Of a stretch of DNA of 64,000 nucleotides, positions 18,913 to 28,398 are shown piece after piece. Source of the stretch: an uncultured Flavobacteriaceae bacterium (GTDB lineage Bacteria; Bacteroidota; Bacteroidia; Flavobacteriales; Flavobacteriaceae); the NCBI GenBank assembly GCA_938017825.1, contig CALIJE010000027.1:1-64000 (forward strand). The letters are read 5' to 3'. The position numbers were made by a program, and so were the translations under genes. Position 1 is the first letter of the stretch; each line of letters opens with the position of its first letter. The notes beneath the pieces are model-generated. The model ran no database searches. It was given only the letters and a program-made list of their open reading frames with translations, and had not been told where the DNA came from.

Positions 18913-18957
18913 ACCAGTTTGCCGATAGGCAGGCCAAGCTAAACCGATTTTTTCCGA

Positions 18958-21744
18958 ATGGAAGAAAATGACGACTTGAATTTACCCACCGGAGAGGAGG
19001 GCCTTCCCAATGGTACGGATGGAGAGGAAAAACAAGAGATTCCCGAAAGCATGGATGGTCAGACTGAAGATGTATCTGAACTTACAGACGGCGAAATGGG
19101 TACTGATGAGCCTCAAGATGATGCCCTTACCCGGGTGTCTGGTATGTACAAAGATTGGTTTTTAGACTATGCATCCTATGTAATTCTTGAACGCGCCGTG
19201 CCAGCGATTGAAGATGGTTTTAAGCCGGTGCAGCGCAGAATCATGCACTCGCTCAAAGATTTAGACGACGGCCGCTATAACAAAGTGGCGAATGTTGTGG
19301 GGCATACCATGCAGTATCACCCCCATGGTGATGCCAGCATCGCCGATGCCATGGTGCAGATCGGTCAGAAAGACCTCCTAATCGACACCCAGGGAAACTG
19401 GGGCAATATTCTCACCGGTGATCGGGCAGCGGCCTCGCGGTATATAGAGGCACGTCTGTCAAAGTTCGCTCTTGAGGTAGTCTTCAGTCCAAAAATTACC
19501 GAATGGCAGCTATCATACGACGGCAGAAAAAAAGAACCGGTGAATTTGCCGGTAAAATTTCCGTTGCTGTTGGCACAAGGGGCCGAAGGTATTGCAGTCG
19601 GACTTTCGACTAAGATATTACCCCATAATTTTGTGGAGTTGATCGATGCCTCTATCAAACACTTACAAGGCAAACGATTTAAATTGTTTCCTGATTTTCC
19701 GACGGCCGGTATTATAGATGTCAGCAATTATAATGATGGTATGCGGGGTGGAAAAATCCGTGTACGAGCCAAAATTGCCCAGTACGACAAGAATACCTTG
19801 GTCATTAGCGAGATTCCCCATGGTACGAATACTTCTTCTCTGATCGATTCAATTTTAAAAGCCAACGATAAGGGGAAAATAAAGATCAAGAAAATCGAGG
19901 ACAATACGGCGGCCGATGTAGAGATCTTGGTGCATCTTCCTTCTGGAATTTCTCCTGACAAGACTATAGATGCATTGTATGCCTTTACTTCCTGCGAATC
20001 CTCCATTTCACCTTTGGGCTGTATTATCGAGGACAATAAACCGCTGTTCATTGGAGTGACCGAGATGTTGAAGCGCTCGACGGATGCGACTGTTGATCTT
20101 TTAAAACAAGAGCTCGAAATTCAGCTTTCTGAGCTCGAGGAACAATGGCATTTTGCTTCTTTGGAACGTATTTTTATCGAGAATAGAATTTACCGCGACA
20201 TCGAGGAAGAAGAAACTTGGGAGGGTGTCATAAAGGCTATTGATAAAGGGTTGAAGCCCCATGTTAAAAAATTGAAGCGAGCGGTTACCGAGGAGGACAT
20301 CACCCGACTTACGGAAATTCGAATCAAGCGTATTTCCAAATTTGATTTGGATAAGGCCCAACAACATTTAGATAATCTAGAAGAGAAAATAGCCGAGGTA
20401 AAACACCATTTGGCCAACCTAATCGAATTTGCGATTGATTACTTTAAGAACCTTAATACAAAGTATGGCAAGGACCGGCAACGGAAGTCGGAAATTCGAA
20501 TATTCGATGATATTGAAGCTGCCAAGGTGGTTATACGAAATACGAAGTTGTACGTAAATCGTGAGGAAGGTTTTATCGGAACATCGTTGCGTAAAGACGA
20601 ATACGTTACAGATTGCAGTGATATCGATGATATTATCGTATTTACTAAAGACGGTAAGATGATGGTAACGAAGGTGGGTAGTAAAACATTTGTCGGTAAG
20701 AACATTCTACATGTAGCGGTCTTTAAAAAGAAAGACAAGCGTACCATCTATAACATGATGTACCGGGATGGAAAAGGAGGGGCTACCTATGTAAAAAGAT
20801 TTGCAGTAACTGGTGTTACTCGAGACAAGTCGTATGATTTGGGTGCAGGTAAGCCAATGACTTCGGTACATTACTTTTCTGCCAATCCCAATGGTGAGGC
20901 CGAGGTGGTAACCGTTAATCTAAGGCAGGTTGGTAGCGTAAAAAAGTTGAAATGGGATGTTGATTTCGCCGATGTCTTGATTAAGGGCCGAGGATCAAAG
21001 GGTAACATCGTTACCAAATACACGGTGAAACGAATTGAATTGAAAGAGAAAGGTCTTTCTACCCTGAAACCACGCAAATTGTGGTTCGATGATACGGTAC
21101 AGCGCCTAAATATGGATGAGCGAGGAGAATTCTTAGGGGATTTCACCAGTGAGGATCGCCTGCTTATTGTGAATCAAAAAGGAAGGGTGAAGACCGTGAT
21201 TCCAGAATTGACCCTACGCTTTGACGACGATATGATCGTCTTGGAAAAGTGGATTCCAAATAAACCGCTCTCAGCGATATATTGGGAGGGTGAAAAAGAG
21301 TTGTTTTATGTAAAGCGCTTTTTAATCGACCAACCAGATAAGGATGAGGTACTCATAACTGATCATGCCAAATCTTATCTCGAGTGTATTTTTACGGATT
21401 ATCGCCCTCAGGCAGAAGTCGTCTTTGCCAAAAAGAGAGGTCAGGATAGAAAAGAAAATTTTAATGTAAACTTAGAGGAATTCATCGCTATCAAGAGTAT
21501 TTCTGCCATGGGCAATCAATTGACCAAAGGAAAAGTGTTGGAAATAAACGCGTTGGAGCCTTTGCCATATGAACTTCCCGAACCAACAGTGACCGAAGAG
21601 CTTGAAGTAGTTGATGAGGAAACTGTTTCCAAGGCCAACTCTGAGGACCCTCCCAAAGAAAAGCCGAAATCAGAAAAGAAGAAGAATGACAAGACCGACG
21701 ATGCGAAGAATTCAGATGAGGATGGCCAAACGACTCTATTCTAG
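18958..21744 (+). CDS. parC: DNA topoisomerase IV subunit A
   Basis: The 928-residue cleavage subunit has an acidic N-terminal extension (about residues 1-55), then the winged-helix domain with the active-site Tyr (about residue 162) in AASRYIEARLS. A coiled-coil gate follows, with a C-terminal domain probably forming a partial beta-pinwheel. The last 60 residues are a Lys/Glu-rich low-complexity tail (KPKSEKKKNDK). It forms a topo IV heterotetramer with ParE. The stop is 5 nt upstream of the mscL ATG. Confidence 0.93.
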   Translation: MEENDDLNLPTGEEGLPNGTDGEEKQEIPESMDGQTEDVSELTDGEMGTDEPQDDALTRVSGMYKDWFLDYASYVILERAVPAIEDGFKPVQRRIMHSLKDLDDGRYNKVANVVGHTMQYHPHGDASIADAMVQIGQKDLLIDTQGNWGNILTGDRAAASRYIEARLSKFALEVVFSPKITEWQLSYDGRKKEPVNLPVKFPLLLAQGAEGIAVGLSTKILPHNFVELIDASIKHLQGKRFKLFPDFPTAGIIDVSNYNDGMRGGKIRVRAKIAQYDKNTLVISEIPHGTNTSSLIDSILKANDKGKIKIKKIEDNTAADVEILVHLPSGISPDKTIDALYAFTSCESSISPLGCIIEDNKPLFIGVTEMLKRSTDATVDLLKQELEIQLSELEEQWHFASLERIFIENRIYRDIEEEETWEGVIKAIDKGLKPHVKKLKRAVTEEDITRLTEIRIKRISKFDLDKAQQHLDNLEEKIAEVKHHLANLIEFAIDYFKNLNTKYGKDRQRKSEIRIFDDIEAAKVVIRNTKLYVNREEGFIGTSLRKDEYVTDCSDIDDIIVFTKDGKMMVTKVGSKTFVGKNILHVAVFKKKDKRTIYNMMYRDGKGGATYVKRFAVTGVTRDKSYDLGAGKPMTSVHYFSANPNGEAEVVTVNLRQVGSVKKLKWDVDFADVLIKGRGSKGNIVTKYTVKRIELKEKGLSTLKPRKLWFDDTVQRLNMDERGEFLGDFTSEDRLLIVNQKGRVKTVIPELTLRFDDDMIVLEKWIPNKPLSAIYWEGEKELFYVKRFLIDQPDKDEVLITDHAKSYLECIFTDYRPQAEVVFAKKRGQDRKENFNVNLEEFIAIKSISAMGNQLTKGKVLEINALEPLPYELPEPTVTEELEVVDEETVSKANSEDPPKEKPKSEKKKNDKTDDAKNSDEDGQTTLF

Positions 21745-21749
21745 TGTTC

Positions 21750-22181
21750 ATGAAGAAGTTTGTAAAAGAGTTTAAGAACTTTGCCATTAAGGGGAATATG
21801 CTCGATATGGCTATCGGTATTATTATTGGGGCTTCGTTCAATGCAATTGTGAATACTTTAGTGAAGAAGGTGATTATGCCGCCACTTTCTTTGTTGACCG
21901 AAGACGTGCATCTAGCCGATAAGAAATTCGTTCTCAGGGAGGCAACCGATATCAAAAAGGAAGTAGCCATAGGCTACGGGGAACTGTTTGAAGTTTTTAT
22001 CGATTTTTCTATAGTCGCACTGACCATTTTTTTGGTGTTAAAAGGAATCAATAGATTCCGTGATAAGGCCGAAAATCCAGAAGATGAGGAAGTACAGACT
22101 CCAAAAAATATAGAGTTGTTGTCTAATATCGAAAAGTTAATGAAAGAACAGAATGAACTATTACGAAAGTCGGAAGACTGA
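21750..22181 (+). CDS. mscL: Large-conductance mechanosensitive channel
   Basis: The pore-forming inner-membrane protein releases solutes during hypo-osmotic shock. The first helix, GNMLDMAIGIIIGASFNAIV, carries the family signature. A second helix spans about residues 75-97, and a charged C-terminal bundle (NIEKLMKEQNELLRK) ends the protein. The ATG at 21750 (143 residues) is preferred to the overlapping GTG at 21744. It follows parC by 5 nt, so it is likely cotranscribed. Confidence 0.95.
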   Translation: MKKFVKEFKNFAIKGNMLDMAIGIIIGASFNAIVNTLVKKVIMPPLSLLTEDVHLADKKFVLREATDIKKEVAIGYGELFEVFIDFSIVALTIFLVLKGINRFRDKAENPEDEEVQTPKNIELLSNIEKLMKEQNELLRKSED

Positions 22182-22285
22182 CTTTGTTTAGTATTTTCGT
22201 TCAAAATAGTTTCTTTATGGGCAATAGATGGAACAAGTTATAGAATCGAAATGATTATGTTTACCTTTAGCGAAATTTGCATTAA

Positions 22286-23242
22286 ATGGATTTAACGAAC
22301 CCCCTCGTTTATGGCGTACCAGCCTTTATAGCCTTTATTTTACTTGAAATTACGTACAGTCACACTCACGGCGATGAGGATTTGTATGTTTGGAAAGATT
22401 TGATGGCCAGCGGAGCGATGGGCATCGGTTCCGCAATCTTGGGTCCCTTGGTCAAAGTAACGGTGTTGATCGTCGTATTCAATTACACCTATGAGTTGTT
22501 CAACCCCATGGTAGATGGCACCCGTATGAATATTATGGGATACAAGTCTTTTGGCTACGAATGGTATATATTCTTGCTCTGCCAATTGGCAGATGACTTC
22601 ACCTACTATTGGTTTCATCGTGCAAATCATGAAATTCGCTTGTTATGGGCGGCCCATATCGTACATCACTCCTCCGATCATTTTAATTTGGGGACAGCGA
22701 TTCGAAACGGATGGTTTACCTTATTGTACAAACCGTTCTTTTATATGTGGTTACCTGCCGTAGGTTTCCCAGTGGAAGTAGTGATATTTGCCTTGGCGAT
22801 CGAATCATTCTGGCAATTTCAATTGCACTCAAAGTATGTTCCCAAAATGGGGTGGATTGAAAAGATCTTCAATACACACACCATGCATCAAGTACACCAT
22901 TCACAAAATGTAGAGTACTTGGATAAAAATCATGGCGGATTTTTGAATTTCTTTGATAAGATTTTCGGAACCTGGAAAGAACTCGATGATGACGTAGAAG
23001 TAAAATTCGGGGTTATTCATGCACCGCAATCCTATAACCCAATGGTTATCTTAACACATGAGTTTAAAGACATTTGGGCCGATACTAAAAAGTCGCCCAA
23101 ATTGTCACATAAGCTCATGTATATCTTTGGTCCTCCCGGATGGAGTCATGATGGTAGTACCATGACCGTAAAGCAACAGCAGCGTTTGTTTAAAAAGCAA
23201 CAACAGGAAAATCCGGAATCGGTTTTTAATAGACCGAATTAA
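22286..23242 (+). CDS. Sterol desaturase / fatty acid hydroxylase family protein
   Basis: The 318-residue membrane protein has the di-iron His clusters of this superfamily: FHRANHE, HIVHHSSDH and HTMHQVHHS. Four or so hydrophobic helices surround them. These enzymes hydroxylate or desaturate lipids using oxygen; the substrate here is unknown, though a membrane lipid or carotenoid-like lipid is plausible. The gene ends in a 4-base overlap (TTAA) with the convergent gene at 23239. Confidence 0.9.
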   Translation: MDLTNPLVYGVPAFIAFILLEITYSHTHGDEDLYVWKDLMASGAMGIGSAILGPLVKVTVLIVVFNYTYELFNPMVDGTRMNIMGYKSFGYEWYIFLLCQLADDFTYYWFHRANHEIRLLWAAHIVHHSSDHFNLGTAIRNGWFTLLYKPFFYMWLPAVGFPVEVVIFALAIESFWQFQLHSKYVPKMGWIEKIFNTHTMHQVHHSQNVEYLDKNHGGFLNFFDKIFGTWKELDDDVEVKFGVIHAPQSYNPMVILTHEFKDIWADTKKSPKLSHKLMYIFGPPGWSHDGSTMTVKQQQRLFKKQQQENPESVFNRPN

Positions 23243-24117
23243 ATGGATTCCAAAAAATTGCTGAATTCTTCGTTTATACGCAGGTAAGTTACCACATCAC
23301 GGTCTGTGAACTTTGTTTCTCCCTTATTATTCGTAGTCGCCCTTTTGTTTTGAATGGATAGGTAATTTTCATTCGTTTCGTTGGCATACAAGGTAAATAT
23401 ACTGTGGTTTTCAGTAGTTGGATTGGGGACGTGTGCAATTCCCTTTAAGGCTTCATAGTCATTGTCCTCCAAGCGGGAAACAGCGCGCATAGGTGGCTCC
23501 AGAAAGCTCATTGCAGGCAATTGCCGTTCCTCAAACCATTTTTGATTCAATTCACAAAATGGTTCGCTGCTTTTGCCAGGGGGTATCGTGGTACCCATGA
23601 ATAGAACTATTACAGCTTCAACAATCCAAATTCCGCCTAAAAACCAACCATTAACAGTTGTATTGCGGAACCCCCATACGCCTACATTCATGATTTCTCC
23701 AATGATTTCAAATAAAATTCCCGGTTGTAATGCTAGTTCTAGCACCTGTTCTAGTTTAATATTGCTCACCGAAAAACCTATCCTATCGGAACCATATGTT
23801 TCTCCAGCGTTGATTACGAGATCAACCCATACTGCCCAACTAAGATAAAGCCCTGCCAAAGCACCCAAGAACCCAAAGGCATAAGCGAGAGTGTTGTTTC
23901 GAACTTTTCCGAGTCCTACTGCCAGTTTTTGAACTAGTAGACCAATGGCGAACCCAAAGCCTAGGGTGATGAAAAAGTTGATATAGGGGAACGGTATGTA
24001 CCAAATTGCATATGAGTATATTAACGCAAGAATGGGAATCAGTGCAATACAGGCTATAAGGAAATAGATAAAGGATAAAGGTGAAAATTTGTTTGATGGT
24101 TGGTAATATGCTTCCAT
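23239..24117 (-). CDS. Multi-pass membrane protein, function unknown
   Basis: The 292-residue protein has about five hydrophobic helices in the first 190 residues. A soluble C-terminal part of about 100 residues follows, containing FCELNQKWFEERQLPAMSFLEPP. I do not recognise the family. The stop codon overlaps that of the convergent sterol desaturase-like gene, so transcripts may run into each other. Confidence 0.75.
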   Translation of the reverse strand: MEAYYQPSNKFSPLSFIYFLIACIALIPILALIYSYAIWYIPFPYINFFITLGFGFAIGLLVQKLAVGLGKVRNNTLAYAFGFLGALAGLYLSWAVWVDLVINAGETYGSDRIGFSVSNIKLEQVLELALQPGILFEIIGEIMNVGVWGFRNTTVNGWFLGGIWIVEAVIVLFMGTTIPPGKSSEPFCELNQKWFEERQLPAMSFLEPPMRAVSRLEDNDYEALKGIAHVPNPTTENHSIFTLYANETNENYLSIQNKRATTNNKGETKFTDRDVVTYLRINEEFSNFLESI

Positions 24118-24181
24118 TGGTTGGGTTTAAGTGAAAAGTTGTAGTATAACGAATATGTACATATTTTATTGAAGACAAAGT

Positions 24182-24214
24182 AAAAAGCCCACCCTCGAAA
24201 GGGCGGGCTTTTAC
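24182..24214. terminator. Bidirectional rho-independent terminator
   Basis: AAAAGCCC-ACCC and GGGC-GGGCTTTT form a GC-rich stem with a TCGAAA-type loop. It is flanked by A on the left and T on the right, so it can work on both strands. It lies just after the terC stop and upstream of the membrane gene's start region. Confidence 0.8.
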
Positions 24215-24238
24215 CTAAATCATATGTTGGTCGTTCTA

Positions 24239-25057
24239 TTATTCTTCTGAATGTACCTCTTCAACCTTAGATTTCTTGTTCTTTTTCATTCGTAGGTCAA
24301 AGAATTCGACCATCAATGAAAAGGCGATCGAAAAGTATAAATAGCCTTTTGGAATGGTACCTACTTCATTTCCGAATACCACCAAGTGCGAAAGATGGGC
24401 CGCCTCGGCAATCAGCATAAATCCGATTAGAATCAAGAACGAAAGCCCCAATATCTGAATAGAAGGGTGTTTGTTTACAAATTCGCCAACGGGATTGGCA
24501 AACAGCATCATAATAATTACCGAAATGACTACGGCAACCACCATAAGCACCAAGGCATCATTGGGATCAGGCGAAATGCCATTGGTCATACCAATAGCCG
24601 TAAGAATAGAATCGAACGAAAATACGATGTTGATTACGGTAATCTGTAAAATCGCTTTCGTCAGTGTATTGCCCCGAGCATTGGTTACCTCGCGCTCGTC
24701 ATGTCCCCGGTCTTCTACTTTTTCATGTATTTCTTTGGTGCTTTTGTAGAGCAAAAACAGCCCCCCGAGAAAGAGAATTAGACCCTGACCACTTATACCG
24801 CCATGTATCCAATCTAACTCAAGAACCCAAAATGGCTTTTTCATTGCAGTGAGCCAAGTGATACCAAACAATAGCACAATACGCATTATCATGGCTAATG
24901 CGAGACCAATGTTTGTTGCTTTCTTACGTTGATTTTTCTCTAGCTTGCCAGCGGCAATTGCGATAAATATGATGTTGTCGATACCCAGGACAATTTCTAA
25001 AAAGGTCAAGGTCACTAAGGCTATCCATGCATCCGGGTTGGCAAAAATATCAAACAT
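24239..25057 (-). CDS. TerC family integral membrane protein
   Basis: The 272-residue protein has seven or so hydrophobic segments and the TerC signature LEIVLGIDNIIFIAI near residue 20, repeated as FSFDSILTAIGM later. The acidic residues in these helices are thought to bind or move metal ions. The family is linked to tellurite resistance and to manganese export loaded onto secreted proteins. No tellurite cluster genes are nearby, so a metal-homeostasis role is the cautious reading. Confidence 0.92.
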   Translation of the reverse strand: MFDIFANPDAWIALVTLTFLEIVLGIDNIIFIAIAAGKLEKNQRKKATNIGLALAMIMRIVLLFGITWLTAMKKPFWVLELDWIHGGISGQGLILFLGGLFLLYKSTKEIHEKVEDRGHDEREVTNARGNTLTKAILQITVINIVFSFDSILTAIGMTNGISPDPNDALVLMVVAVVISVIIMMLFANPVGEFVNKHPSIQILGLSFLILIGFMLIAEAAHLSHLVVFGNEVGTIPKGYLYFSIAFSLMVEFFDLRMKKNKKSKVEEVHSEE

Positions 25058-25068
25058 ATTGGTTGGTT

Positions 25069-25431
25069 TTATTCAGTTTTGAAGGCGGTGCCCCTTGCTT
25101 TTTGGGAGCTCCCCACTTTGTTATATTCAAATGTATATGATTTCTCTGTAGTTGACAATATTTTCATCTGTATAGAAGTCTTGGTCTTGATATCCTGAAG
25201 CACAAATTCACAATCATTTACCCACTTTACCGTTGCGCTGTCTATTTTGTTGTCATAATACTCTACACTATACGCGTTGTCACGAGTGAATTTACCAGAT
25301 TTCATTTCCCCATTCACTTCATAATCAAATGTAAATGTGCCCGTCTTGAATTCATTGCAATTGCGTTCGGGCTGATAACACGAACTTAGGATCAGAAAAA
25401 CCAAAAGTGTAGAAAAGGCAGATTTTATCAT
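25069..25431 (-). CDS. Small lipoprotein, function unknown
   Basis: The 120-residue protein has a signal peptide and lipobox LILSSC, then a beta-rich mature part with three more Cys-containing or charged strands (GTFTFDYEVNGEMKSGKF). Similar flavobacterial proteins are often mislabelled DNA topoisomerase IV in databases; nothing in the sequence supports that. It follows the XRE regulator on the same strand by 25 nt and precedes terC, so the three may share a transcript. Confidence 0.78.
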   Translation of the reverse strand: MIKSAFSTLLVFLILSSCYQPERNCNEFKTGTFTFDYEVNGEMKSGKFTRDNAYSVEYYDNKIDSATVKWVNDCEFVLQDIKTKTSIQMKILSTTEKSYTFEYNKVGSSQKARGTAFKTE

Positions 25432-25456
25432 CTGCGCAAATTAAAGAAATTAGGCA

Positions 25457-25822
25457 TCAATTGCCATGAAACGATTTAAAAGTTCCATCGGCATAGAAAA
25501 TCACAATTTTTTCGATGGATTTGTCGGGAGCTGATACTTCTGAATTTATCGTTTCTGTTTTTTGTAAAGTAGTAGGAGCGGGGTCAGCTTTCTCGCTAGC
25601 CGGAAAACTACCTTTGCCGTTGAGCAGCCAATACAGATTTACCTCGGGAAATGTCTTGACGACTTTAAGCACAAAATCCAAACTTGGTTTGTTTCGACCC
25701 GAAAGCAAATGTGAAATACTTGATCGCTGTACCTGAATTTTATCAGCAAAGGCCGCTGCGGAAATTCCGTAGTACTGTAACAATTTTTCAAGGCGCTGCA
25801 CAAAATCGGCGCTGTTTACCAT
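25457..25822 (-). CDS. XRE-family HTH transcriptional regulator
   Basis: The 121-residue protein has an N-terminal helix-turn-helix (about residues 8-62) with GISAAAFADKIQVQRSSISHLLSGRNKPSLDF as turn and recognition helices. After VNLYWLLNGKG the tail is short and polar with no sensor domain recognised. Repressors of this type often bind near their own gene. Three related TACAAATGTA sequences lie in the 268-nt gap upstream, before the divergent peptidase gene. Confidence 0.88.
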   Translation of the reverse strand: MVNSADFVQRLEKLLQYYGISAAAFADKIQVQRSSISHLLSGRNKPSLDFVLKVVKTFPEVNLYWLLNGKGSFPASEKADPAPTTLQKTETINSEVSAPDKSIEKIVIFYADGTFKSFHGN

Positions 25823-25976
25823 TGTAACCTATTTTATTCTAAAAATACATATAGTTTTTTAAAAATCATTAAAATATAAGTATAAAATAACTTGATAATA
25901 GATAACTTATGCTTTATATAAAATAATATAAAACACTGATTAAAAATAAATTATGAGTTACACTAAATATTATGTT

Positions 25977-26073
25977 TACAAATGTATATTTTACATAGGA
26001 AATGACGACTACAGTGCATCAAATATGGAATAAATAAATTACAAATGTAATTTTTATTGATAGTACATTTGCA
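25977..26073. promoter_or_regulatory. Three TACAAATGTA-type repeats between divergent genes
   Basis: TACAAATGTA occurs at 25977-25986 and 26040-26049, and as inverted TACATTTGCA at 26064-26073. The last copy contains the exact -7 box TACATTTG of the M14 peptidase gene. They may be operators for the XRE protein, or simply promoter boxes on both strands. The rest of the 25823-26090 gap is very AT-rich with no gene seen. Confidence 0.5.
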
Positions 26074-26090
26074 ACCATATACTAGCCACT

Positions 26091-27212
26091 ATGTTGTTTT
26101 TTAGCGCAGCTTACCAGTCCGTAAAGGAGCATTCGATACAAGGAAGATACATTACTTATGATATGATCTCTCCCTTGCTAAAAAAGTTGGATTCAAAATT
26201 TAAGGTTGTGGAAATTGGAAAATCTGTCAACGGTATTCCAATTGAAAGTGTCGACTTTGGGTATGGTGAAACGAAAATTTTGATGTGGTCTCAAATGCAC
26301 GGAAATGAATCGACCACAACCAAAGCTGTTATGGATTTACTGAATTTCCTGCAATCAGAATCGGATCTGGTTTTTGAAATTTCCAAAAAATGTACTATTC
26401 GGGTAATTCCAATATTGAACCCCGACGGGGCAAAGGCCTACACTCGAGTTAATGCCAATGAGATAGACCTAAACCGCGACGCTCAGAACCTTTCGCAGCC
26501 CGAAAGCAAGATCCTAAGGCAGGCATACACAAACTTTGGTCCGGATTTTTGTTTTAATCTTCATGATCAGCGTACCAAATACAATGTTGGCGATACCAGA
26601 AAATCGGCGACGCTATCATTTTTAGCACCGGCATTTGATGAAGAACGCACAATATCAGATACAAGAACCAGGGCAATGCAATTGATTCATGAAATGAATC
26701 TGGTTCTCCAGGAGCACATTCCTGGGCAAGTGGGGCGATATGATGATGGGTTCAATTCGAACTGTGTTGGTGATACCTTTCAAATGCTTCAAACACCCAC
26801 GGTGCTCTTCGAGGCTGGCCATTTTCCAGGTGACTATGAAAGAGAGCGTACGCGTGAACTTATATATATGTCATTGGTACAGGCTATCAAATCGGCAATG
26901 CAATTGGGTCCTATCACCGAGTTTTACGATACCGCTTATTTTGGAATACCTGAAAACGGGCAGCGCTTTTTCGATCTTGTGCTTCACAATGCACATTATG
27001 TCGACGTGTGCTATGACCAAGGAGTATCTTTAGGGGTTAATTATGAGGAACGCCTTACAGATGGCGCAATACATTTTATTCCCGAAATAAAAGGCGTTTT
27101 TGGCAAGGGGCATTATTTGGGACATGTAGAATATGACTGTAAAAATGAGAAAGAACTACAAAATCTAAAAGATTCACCTCTTTTTGAGATGTTGTTCGGC
27201 CATAATGCTTAA
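26091..27212 (+). CDS. M14 family zinc carboxypeptidase
   Basis: The 373-residue protein has zinc ligands in MHGNEST (His, Glu) and later FNLHDQR (His). It also has the substrate-binding Asn-Arg of DLNRDAQN and a likely catalytic Glu in LFEAGHFPGDY. It has no signal peptide, so it is probably cytoplasmic, as in other flavobacterial members. Peptide or peptidoglycan-peptide trimming is inferred. An Lrp-type regulator follows on the same strand. Confidence 0.9.
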   Translation: MLFFSAAYQSVKEHSIQGRYITYDMISPLLKKLDSKFKVVEIGKSVNGIPIESVDFGYGETKILMWSQMHGNESTTTKAVMDLLNFLQSESDLVFEISKKCTIRVIPILNPDGAKAYTRVNANEIDLNRDAQNLSQPESKILRQAYTNFGPDFCFNLHDQRTKYNVGDTRKSATLSFLAPAFDEERTISDTRTRAMQLIHEMNLVLQEHIPGQVGRYDDGFNSNCVGDTFQMLQTPTVLFEAGHFPGDYERERTRELIYMSLVQAIKSAMQLGPITEFYDTAYFGIPENGQRFFDLVLHNAHYVDVCYDQGVSLGVNYEERLTDGAIHFIPEIKGVFGKGHYLGHVEYDCKNEKELQNLKDSPLFEMLFGHNA

Positions 27213-27321
27213 GCGATTTTATTTTCAAAAAACACCGTTTATTACATTTTTGTTAGAAAAAGGCAACTTTTATTAAAAATAGTTTCCCAATTGTTTATTT
27301 TTGCTGAAAATTAAGCGAAAA

Positions 27322-27801
27322 ATGGCGAAAGCAAAATTAGACGAAATAGATCACCAAATTTTAGATATGTTGATCGACAATACCCGGACCCCCTTTACGG
27401 ATATTGCCAAGAAATTATTGATTTCCGCAGGTACCGTTCATGTGCGTGTCAAAAAGATGGAAGATGCAGGTATCATCAAAGGATCGTCTTTGACTCTTGA
27501 TTATCAAAAATTGGGGTATTCATTTATTGCCTATGTTGGCATTTTCTTGGAAAAAACACACCAAACAAAATTTGTTTTGGAGCGTTTGGAGCAGATACCT
27601 AATGTCACCGTGGCGCATATTACCACAGGGAAATTCAATATTTTTTGTAAAATTCGAGCCATGGATACCAATCATGCCAAGAATATTATTTTTGCCATAG
27701 ACGATATTGATGGTATTAGTAGAACAGAAACCATGATTTCCCTTGAAGAAAGCATCAACGATAAAAAACGATTGATGCACAAGATTTTCAACGATCTATA
27801 G
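27322..27801 (+). CDS. Lrp/AsnC family transcriptional regulator
   Basis: The start is ATG 27322 (MAKAKLDEIDHQ), 159 residues. An N-terminal winged HTH (about 5-55, ISAGTVHVRVKKMEDAGII) is followed by a RAM/AsnC ligand-binding domain with TGKFNIFCKIRA. Members sense amino acids and control their metabolism or transport. The target is unknown. The upstream TATTTTTG box (27296-27303) may be its promoter, and a terminator follows. Confidence 0.92.
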   Translation: MAKAKLDEIDHQILDMLIDNTRTPFTDIAKKLLISAGTVHVRVKKMEDAGIIKGSSLTLDYQKLGYSFIAYVGIFLEKTHQTKFVLERLEQIPNVTVAHITTGKFNIFCKIRAMDTNHAKNIIFAIDDIDGISRTETMISLEESINDKKRLMHKIFNDL

Positions 27802-27822
27802 GTAAAGGTCTAAATTTTCATT

Positions 27823-27856
27823 CCCCCGTTCAAGACTTTTGTTCGGGGTCTTTTTA
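27823..27856 (+). terminator. Terminator after Lrp gene
   Basis: CCCCG and CGGGG pair around a 15-nt loop, followed by TCTTTTT. It sits 20 nt after the regulator stop. Confidence 0.6.
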
Positions 27857-27880
27857 TTAATAGGTATAAACGGATAAAAT

Positions 27881-28396
27881 ATGAAATCTTCCGCATTACA
27901 AACAGGTGATTTTAACCCGTATTATGGGAGGTATATTGATAAAGTGGGGGATGCCGATTTAGTGCCTTCAATGGAAAAGCAACTGAACAACTTTCCCAAG
28001 TTCATTGCCAGTATCCCTGATGAGAAGTGGAATTATGCCTATGCCGATGGTAAATGGACCATCGCTGAGGCATTGTTGCATGTAATAGATACGGAACGTA
28101 TTTTTCAATATAGGGCCTTGCGCTTTTCAAGGAACGATGACAGTCACCTTCCTGGCTTCGACCAAGATCTTTATGTGCCACATTCGAATGCGAATTCTAG
28201 AACTAAAGAAAGTATCATAAAAGAATATGAGGCGGTACGTCAATCTAGTTTGGCACTATACGCGTCCTTAGATGATGCGACCCTGAAACAGAAAGGCACC
28301 GCTAGTGGTTCTCCGGCGAGTGTTGCTGCTTTGGGATTTATAATCCTGGGGCATCAAAGACACCATCGCGATATTATTCGGGAAAGATACTTGTAA
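27881..28396 (+). CDS. DinB family protein
   Basis: The 171-residue protein has the DinB four-helix layout with metal-ligand His residues in ALLHVIDTE, DRIFQYR-like spacing and the C-terminal GHQRHHRDIIRERYL. DinB/YfiT-like proteins are putative metal-dependent hydrolases or thiol-transferases, mostly uncharacterised. It is convergent with the acidic small protein at 28399, with only 2 nt between the stops. Confidence 0.85.
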   Translation: MKSSALQTGDFNPYYGRYIDKVGDADLVPSMEKQLNNFPKFIASIPDEKWNYAYADGKWTIAEALLHVIDTERIFQYRALRFSRNDDSHLPGFDQDLYVPHSNANSRTKESIIKEYEAVRQSSLALYASLDDATLKQKGTASGSPASVAALGFIILGHQRHHRDIIRERYL

Positions 28397-28398
28397 GT

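Noticed and set aside
21744-21752. GTG start for mscL overlapping the parC stop
   Set aside because: The ATG 6 nt downstream gives the usual MscL N-terminus.
25069-25431. Calling this small lipoprotein a DNA topoisomerase IV protein
   Set aside because: That label circulates for similar proteins, but the sequence has a lipobox and no topoisomerase feature; the true subunits are at 17050-21744.
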